A stretch of DNA of 64,000 bases from Aselliscus stoliczkanus. Its lineage: Eukaryota; Chordata; Mammalia; Chiroptera; Hipposideridae. The DNA lies in NCBI GenBank assembly GCA_033961575.1, contig CM066728.1, positions 108,084,852-108,148,851 of the forward strand, given 5' to 3'. Below the pieces are notes generated by a model. It ran no database searches. It was given only the letters and a program-made list of their open reading frames with translations, and was not told the origin of the DNA. Shown piece by piece: positions 56,615-64,000 of the stretch (positions are counted from its first letter, which is position 1; every line of letters begins with the position of its first letter). The position numbers were made by a program, and so were the translations under genes.

Positions 56615-57180
56615 AATGACCTAATGACAAAGTGGTGTTGATTCCAGAAGCACAAATAATTCAATACTTAGGAAGCTGTCAGTGTGAGACATTATTTAAC
56701 AGTTTACATAAAAATCACTTCCAAGAACTCCATACCCATTCTTGCATTTAACAAATAATAAAAGACAAACAATCCCTCTCACTAAGCCAAGAATATCAAG
56801 AAAATGAGATGGCTGTACCCAACAATGTCCAGCCTGAAGTGACCTGTTGCCATAGGACAGATGTGTGGGCTGCTGAGCTGCAGAGCTGTTTGCAAACAGA
56901 AAAATGATCAATTCACAACTACGTGAACTGAATATAAACGAATTCAACCTAAAAGCACAAGTTTGCACCAGGCAAACATTAATAAGAATGAACTTTACCC
57001 AAACTAAGTTAGAAACAATATTTACACAAATCAATTAAAATATACAAATTTTTATACAAATATTCTCTGTACTATATAAATATGCTATGTATTAATAACT
57101 TTCTGATATTTCTTTATTCATAAAAGCATTCGTGGATCACTTTTTCTACACCAAATATAATGCTAAATGCTAAACAGGTT
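56615..57180. other. Unassigned non-coding DNA
   Basis: A 112-codon frame at 56696-57034 (-) has no recognised domain. Confidence 0.4.
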
Positions 57181-57182
57181 AG

Positions 57183-57183
<1 letters not shown>

Positions 57184-57213
<30 letters not shown>
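57184..57213 (+). repeat. (AC)n microsatellite
   Basis: About 15 uninterrupted AC units. Confidence 0.95.
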
Positions 57214-57216
<3 letters not shown>

Positions 57217-59594
57217 CATCCTCCAAAAAAATATAGCCTTAGGTGGGAGACAGATGTCAAATGAAATATCACAGCAGGACTCTCCACTGGGGTTTGTTGA
57301 AACCACAGAGGTACAAGTGAAGTCTCCTGGAGGGCAATGTTAAAAATGGAATAATGGTTTGAACAAAATGTATGATTTCATTTCTTCTATTTCCTGTGAA
57401 ATGCCTTGCAGCATCCTTGTACTGAAATGACAGCGAGGCCCCCTTTTGGCAATTTCCCAAAGGAGCTAGAACTTGAATTGACAGCACTAGAGAAAGGAGC
57501 TGATCTCATGGATTTTCTCAGTGAAATTTTATTCTCTTAAGTGCTGGGCTCTTCCAACACAAGTAGTCAAGGGTCACAAAAGTGTAATTAATGTCAAATG
57601 TCTTCATTCACTGTGACAGGTGCCAAAGACCAAGTTGGGAAGAAAGTCAGGGAAAATGGCAAGCTATTGCCCAGCACTTAAAATCTGTTCTTTTCTCTCC
57701 TGCAAGGATACATGGCTCTTATCTGAAGATTGTTGGCTTTGCGGGAGTAGAAACAGAAAGCATAGACAAGACAAGCATTGGCTGCCATGTAACAGTATGG
57801 TGTATGAACACCCTGAGAACACTTAGAATTAATCATTGATTTTATAAACTACTGTAATAATTTTCAGAACTTTGTTAGGGTCTCAAGTCTAGACCCCATA
57901 ATAAAATTCCATGTCCTACTTCTAAAAAACAGTTCTTACCTGCAGTTGATTCGAACTTTGCATATAAATTGATCCCCTTTATAGATGAATATTATGTACT
58001 TCATAACGGCAAATGCAGCAGGTGGTTGAATAAACTTGTTTCAAAGGAATTTAAGGAAGACCTGTGTGGCATGCTGGGAGTTTCCAGACTCATAGAGTGT
58101 GTGGAACGGGGGTGTTCAGGAGAGGGAGACCAGCCAACTTTGTCCTAGAGGCATGTGGAAAGTCACTGGGAAGTCAAGTTTTCCATCGGCCTGGATGTGG
58201 GGATTATGACCATGACTCAGACAAACATAAGAGGAGAGTCTATGAGACAGTGAGCTGCAGTTACCCCTCATCTGAATGCTGTACCTCATGTAGATCAGAT
58301 ATGAAGCCAGTGCTTGTTAACTGACCCACCGAATGTGACACGCTTCAGACAAAAACCACTTGAAAATGCATCTAGAGAAAAAGAATACACTTCTGGGCAA
58401 GACCATCCAAGAGTAGGACGCTCCCGATTTGATGGCTTCAATAGCAGATACGAGTACATATCACAGCACCAAATCTCAAACCAGATTGAGAAGACAAGGC
58501 CCAGATTTTTTTCAGTTAATTTTTGAAGAAAATATTGAGACCAGTTGTAGTTGTGGGTTTCAGATAACTCAAGGAGCCTTAAAGTCGTTAAAGAATCCAA
58601 GACTCAGATAATACACAAAATACAAAATTAATATGTTATTTTTAGTACGATCCATGAAAAACTATCTTGGGCATGGGCTTTATGAAGTTCAGAGTGCTAA
58701 CTGACCTCTCCCTTTGGCACAGAAATATTTGAATGGAGTGAATAACTGGAGTGGATAGTTTTGGATGATTTAGGCACTTTATTTTAATGGCAGATTTAAT
58801 GCACTAATTACGTATTTGTGGCAGAAGCACGTGGGGAGAAACAGGCTAGCAAATCATAAATAATTTACAATGCTGTTCCTGAGAACATTATTACGTCTAC
58901 TACAAGCATATCCATTTTGAGTGCTTCATATTTTACTAAGATGCTTGCTAAATGCATCATAAACCATTTATTGGGAAATCAATGGCCATCACAGAAAATT
59001 AATTTCTATGATTTGTTGACAATTTATAACTATATAATAGTCCAATCATTATCAACTTGATCCCCTGCATGTAGATAGGTATGAATATTTTAATAGCTTT
59101 TATGAATAAATTTGCAACTTTAGGAATAAATCAGTTTGCTAGGGTTATTGACATGTTAAACTATTAATGGTCCAAGTATATTATAAATCATTGGTGAAGC
59201 ACTTTCTTATTGCAGGATATGATCAATAGATTGCTAACAAAATGGTGTGCAAGTCATACTTATTGACTCTGTAAACCATCTTTAGTTTATTACTGTTTTT
59301 GGCAAAAGTAACATATGAGGTTTGATATTCCTAAAACAGAAAAGAAAGGGGGCTTAAAATTACCAAAGGAATGATGTGCTAAACCACAATTTTATATAAA
59401 GGTTTCCAAACCTATTTCTGGAAAACTCTCTGCCTCTAATAAAATGAAATTCTTTTGTTCGGAAACTTAACCTTCTCCAAAGATATCTGTAATGAATAAG
59501 CTTTTAAGAAACATAGCGAGTGACATCTGTTTTCAACATTATATTCGTGTTCACCATAAACACTTGTCTTTATCTCATTAATGTTAGTGTCCAC
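57214..59594. other. Unassigned AT-rich DNA
   Basis: No gene or named repeat. Short frames near 57591-57839 and 58064-58324 have no recognised domain. Confidence 0.4.
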
Positions 59595-59912
59595 ATAAGG
59601 CATACATACACTAATGGTGGGGTTCTTTCTGCCAGGAATGTTGATGAGATGGGGCACAAGGGCAGCTGTTCTAGCTGTCATCTTGGTACGTGTGGTGCTC
59701 TTATGGCTGGAAGCTTTATGCTAACAGGGGCAGGATAGACAGAAGATTCAAATTCATTGGAGCCCTGACAACTTGGGGGAGCTGCTCTCAGAGTCCTGGA
59801 CTCTCTTCCCACAGCTCTTTACGTGAAAGAAAGAATCCTTATGGATACAGACCTCTGAGGTCAGGTTTCTGTTACTAGGAGATGAGAGTAAATCCTAAAT
59901 GATATAGAAAGG
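59595..59912 (+). mobile_element. Old LTR remnant, plus strand
   Basis: 'atggctggaagctttatgctaacaggggcaggatagacagaag' (59703-59745), 'gtgaaagaaagaa' (59823-59835) and a 3' end like 'ggtttctgttactaggagatgagagtaaatcctaaatgata' (59863-59903) match the layout of old mammalian LTRs. Family not assigned. Confidence 0.45.
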
Positions 59913-61036
59913 TCAGAACACTATATATAGAGATCCATATAAAACATGATCTTGAGTGAGATGAATTAAAGATATTTTCAACGAGGTAGAAAAGAGAGAG
60001 AAAACCTGGAAGCTAATTAAGAAAGTCTTTGCAAATCACTGGCATAATATGGCCATAAGTCACTGAAATCATCAAACTAAACTATTACCTTGCTGAACAT
60101 AAAATCTCATGACAAGAAATGCTTGAATAAGTATCCCTAAAAACCATCTTTACTATGATTTTACAAAGCATGTTGGTTGTATAATGTGTTTGGCAGTTAG
60201 ATGGTTTCCCTACAATTGTTTTGGAAAACTATAAAGTATCTGTTCAAAGAAGCATCACTCATTCATTAGTGAGCACTTCATTACTTCAGGAGAAAAATAT
60301 ACAGAAAGAGACACCTGCATTAATAACCCCTTGAAAACACTGCTGTATTAGAGAATGATATTATGGGTATTTATTTCCTTACCTAAATATCTAGTCTAAT
60401 TATCACCCCCATACAGAACCTCCAGTTCTGAAAATCATTCAAGAGTGTCGGAGGGTGATTGGCATGTTCCTTGAAAACAAACGAATGAACCATGCAGGTG
60501 GGGGTATGACATTGCCCCAGATTTCAAAAGGATATAAACTACAGAAAGATTTTCTTTCAAGTCCTAGAGAGGTAAATTATGTCTATTCTTTCTCTAGTCT
60601 CTCTCGTTTTTCCTGTAAGGGGAGTTAGAAGAAAGCGTAAGCTTTTATGATGGCACACAGAAAGTGAAATGTCGAGTGTCACGTGACAACCTATAATCTC
60701 CTCTGAGTATGAAAAGCTAAAATACAAAATATCACTAATGAGACACTAAGAAAAATTTATAATCCAACCACTTATTCCAGCTTCAATCATTTCTGTCTAT
60801 GTTATTCTTAAAAAATTCGAAGCAGTTTACACTAAACTGGATACCAAAAGCAGTGATATTCACAAGCAATTTTTAAAAAGCGGAATAATAAAGTGAGAGA
60901 GGGGAAAATAACTAAGGAAGTTTAATGAAAGGAAATATCTACATCTGAACACAGAGCCTGGGTCTGTCGTTCAGGAAAGTAGGAAATTCAGTTAATTTTT
61001 TATTCTTCTTGACTAATTTTTCTAAATCAACTCTTT
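59913..61036. other. Unassigned AT-rich DNA
   Basis: Nothing recognised. Confidence 0.45.
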
Positions 61037-61051
61037 CTGAATTCAATTTTA

Positions 61052-61514
61052 TTTATTTTATTTTATTTTATTTTATTTTTTTTAAAGATTTTATTGGGGA
61101 ATTGGCGGAGGGGAACAGCGTTGGGGAATCGGGGAAGGGGAACAGACAAGTCGCTGTCCTCTCGTTCTTCAGTCTAGCTGCGGAGGATGTTGCCCCACTG
61201 TTGGTATCGTCATTGCGCTCTTCCCGGATGAGGCAGATCGGTCGCTGGCCTCTGGATGTCGCTCACCGTGGCTACTGGCAGCTCACTCTTGGCTGCCAGC
61301 TGCTCACGCTGGCTGAGGGCCACCCACCGTAGCCTATGGCAGCCCACTGCAGCAGGGGCTGCAGCCCACACCATCACAGGGGCTTGCAGCCCAGCTCCAG
61401 GTGGAGCCGTAGTTAGCTGCAGAGGGCAGTGTCATCGGCCCTCATGTGGGATCCGAACCGGGGCCGCCGGCATCCCAAAACCAGCGCTTAACCAATGCGC
61501 CACTCGGCCGGCCC
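61052..61514 (-). mobile_element. tRNA-derived SINE, long form, copy 9
   Basis: Minus-strand full-length copy. Its A-tail is an expanded (TTTTA)n on the plus strand (about 61047-61084), followed by 'aaagattttattggggaattgg'. The head at the right is well preserved and ends 'cactcggccggcccc'. A perfect 15-bp target-site duplication, ctgaattcaatttta, flanks it at 61037-61051 and 61515-61529. Several C/G changes sit at CpG sites; otherwise it is close to the family consensus and probably young. Confidence 0.95.
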
Positions 61515-61529
61515 CTGAATTCAATTTTA

Positions 61530-63005
61530 AATAATTGTTAAATAATAAAGCTTTTCTAGAAAGAAAATATTGAAAAATTTACAATTTCAAAAACGCGAAA
61601 CATCTGGAACATATTACTATATTTTTGATATGGAAAACAAATAGAAAATTAATGATCTAATTCACCAATATGTTTGGATTTTAATTTAAACATCTTCATG
61701 GTGATTCATTAAAATACATTTATTTTGTGGCTGTGATGGTAAGATTGATTTTTGAAAGACGACTTTAAAAATAGAACTAAATATTAGATATCTTGGCAAA
61801 TAATATAGAATATGAATGACTCTTTAGATAAGAGTCATTTGGGAGAAATTGTTTCAAATGTCTCAAGTAGGCAAAACTTGCCTCACAAAAAATAATACAT
61901 TCTGAAGAGGTGGAGCAATAATAAAATGCACACAGGGAGAGTGTTAAACACTGACTAGCTCAGCCACTTGCAATTAGCTTTTTTTCATGTTTAGTTTGTA
62001 ATGATTTCATGCAGACCAGAGATTACCATGGTATTGATTCTCATACAGTACTTACAATCTGAGCTGCTCATTCTATCTAGATCTTTCTGTAGACTTTCAA
62101 TCATTTGATTTCAATCATTGATTGGTTTGAAGTACGAAACTTTACTAGTTTGTTTTATGACTATGGGAAATATAGAACTATAATAAATGCTCAGCTATTA
62201 TTTCATTAATCTAAAAATCTGCCAAAGAATAGAACATTGGCATATTATTTTTCAGTATAATAACAGAGTGAAGCAGATATTTCATTGATATTTTAAATAT
62301 CATCAAATATAGGTAAAATATAGACCCATAATTTAGGGCATTAAAAATCATTTTTCACTTATTCATCAAGACAATATTATTTTTTCCTATATTACATGTA
62401 ATGTCATTAATGCAAGGTATATACCTTGATGGACAAATATCAATTTCTTGTGCTTAACTAATAGGTAAAATAATCTCTTGTAATATTTGTTATAACCATA
62501 TACATATTTTATTTATTAATATAAAATTTAATCTTCAAAATGTTCAGTCATCTATGAGATAAAGTGCAATTATTACTGTGCATATTCCATAATAATTTCT
62601 CCATAGTTCATTAGGAAAGAATCATAGACATCTAAAATAGCAAGGAATTTAACCTCTCTATTGTGATGGAGGCCTAGTGACAAATTAAAATATGTGCCAG
62701 TGACAGAAAATATTACATTTCAGAGTAAAATTAATTATTTAATTTAAAAAAGTAATTGTATTTTTTATTTACTGAATACGTCATCCTCACCCTTAAATGC
62801 GGTATTGGTTCCATGACCAAAACTAACACTGTTATAATAAAAATGGAACAGTTGAGTAGGACCCCCTGCAGTAATGCGATAGAAGCTATGATTCTATCCT
62901 GAGAAATGACCCCTGTGAATGTAAGTCACAATGGAAGGTACACTAGGGGACCTATTCTACCTGATGGCACATACCCGAGGGGGCTGGCTGCAGTATGTGC
63001 CTGCT
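61530..63005. other. Unassigned AT-rich DNA
   Basis: Nothing recognised. Confidence 0.45.
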
Positions 63006-63015
63006 CTTAACATCT

Positions 63016-63086
63016 GTACACATACACTCACTCATACACACACACTCATACACATACACACACTCACACACGCACACACACACACC
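63016..63086 (+). repeat. (CA)n-rich tract with CACTCATA variants
   Basis: Imperfect (CA)n with repeated 'actcat' interruptions, ending in a purer (CA)n at 63071-63085. The 83-codon frame through it encodes a His/Thr/Leu-rich run and is not a gene. Confidence 0.9.
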
Positions 63087-64000
63087 TCATGTTCTCCTTC
63101 TGAAGAACTGATTTTTATCACTGCCTTTTATCCTAGATTTCTTTACAAAAACTTGAAGTGGCAAGTTCTCTGTGCTTCCTAACTTCCCGTAAGCTGAGGT
63201 TGCCCCTGTCACAACTATTCACAAATTCTGTACGTGCCCCTTCAGTCTGGCATTGTGAGTCACTTTTTACAAGTATGTGCTTAAAAACCCCATGTACAAA
63301 AAGTTGCTTGGCAGAAATGAAATTATACTGGTACTCTACACCTTAAATAATACAGACATGTTTTTTTTATTATCTTGTTTGATTCACTTTTAAATCTACT
63401 TCACCTAACATTTTTAGATAATGCTGCCACAAGATGAGACCTTTTGTGCTAAGCTGATTTGAGAATAAGAAAATAGCTGGGAAATGTACTATCTGTAAAA
63501 TATATCTGTCAGAGCTATAATTATTGCCCAGTATAGTGCAGCATTTCTGTTAATTGTTCTCAAATTTTAAACAAATTGCAATTAATCCCTGAAGAAGCTA
63601 TAATTCAGGCAGCTACTAACGATTAAATCTATTTAGGTAATAACTCAGATGACCTGGAGACATGCAGTAAAACTTTTCTCATGCCTTTAAACAGTAATGC
63701 CTCTTTGGGGAAACACAATGTAACTATCTTTCTAACTTTTTTCAGCAGTAAAAATGCATGTGACATTGCAAACTAAATATAGTGTAGGTGACTGGATATT
63801 ATTAATGGTGTGAATTTCATTAGAACTTCAACAGCATAAGGGGACAGTAGCATAAGGGAAGTAAATTGGTGTGATGGGAATGCATAATTAAGACTTTTTT
63901 TGCACAGAGAAATATTAGCATTTTCAGTTGAGAAGAAAAGGGCTGATCAGGCACATCTGACAGTAATTTACACTCTTACTCACTCACAAAAATTAATGTG
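63087..64000. other. Unassigned AT-rich DNA
   Basis: Nothing recognised up to the window edge. Confidence 0.45.

Noticed and set aside
1..64000. A novel gene system such as a defence or biosynthetic cluster
   Set aside because: Composition and repeats are those of a mammalian intergenic or intronic region. I see no operon-like arrangement, no conserved enzyme motif apart from the mariner transposase and the L1 relics, and no CRISPR-like array.

Overview
The window looks like nuclear DNA of a placental mammal, and I find no gene in it that I can defend. The mammalian call rests on the interspersed repeats: MIR and L2 relics, antisense and sense L1M fragments, MLT1-type (ERVL-MaLR) LTRs, mariner relics and many microsatellites. 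The youngest repeats are a tRNA-derived SINE family that I do not recognise from primates, rodents, carnivores, horse, ruminants or vespertilionid bats. Together with a bat-like mariner, this makes a laurasiatherian, probably a bat (perhaps of the Yinpterochiroptera), the best guess. The species call is inference only.

Layout. 1-2.3 kb: unassigned sequence with an internally deleted mariner (924-1504). 2.3-5.3 kb: one long minus-strand L1M relic split by an MLT1-type LTR. 5.3-11 kb: unassigned DNA with a GC-richer patch. 11.0-11.9 kb: sense L1M 3' end. 12.1 kb: a minisatellite. 12.2-17.2 kb: unassigned sequence, increasingly AT-rich. 17.2-20.2 kb: SINEs, L1M pieces and a MIR. 20.2-27 kb: mostly unassigned, with an L2 end and one long SINE. 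27-35 kb: the most repeat-dense part, with SINEs, a MIR, inverted ERV LTR-like copies, a nested L1/LTR/SINE stack and a (GA)n(TA)n tract beside a long SINE. 35-47 kb: mostly unassigned, with LTR, L2, L1 and short-MITE fragments, a (GA)n tract and a twin-primed L1 (43.9-45.1 kb). 47-50 kb: a hAT fragment, two L1M 3' ends in opposite orientations, an MLT1-like LTR and SINEs. 50.8 kb: a perfect-looking mariner hairpin MITE. 53.3-56 kb: sense L1M, two MIRs and a long degenerate trinucleotide array. 56-64 kb: AT-rich unassigned DNA with two SINEs, an LTR-like relic and CA repeats.

What ties the window together is insertion history. L1M and MaLR elements came first. The mariner-type elements followed. 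The tRNA-headed SINE family came last: most copies still carry recognisable 11-16 bp target-site duplications, and several sit inside older repeats. The SINE occurs in two forms, a ~450 bp form with a long body and a ~105 bp form that is just the tRNA-like head plus a short linker and A-tail.

The open reading frames of 60-217 codons fall mostly in repeats or have no recognisable domain, and they behave as chance frames. Boundaries of old repeats are approximate because I had no repeat library or aligner.
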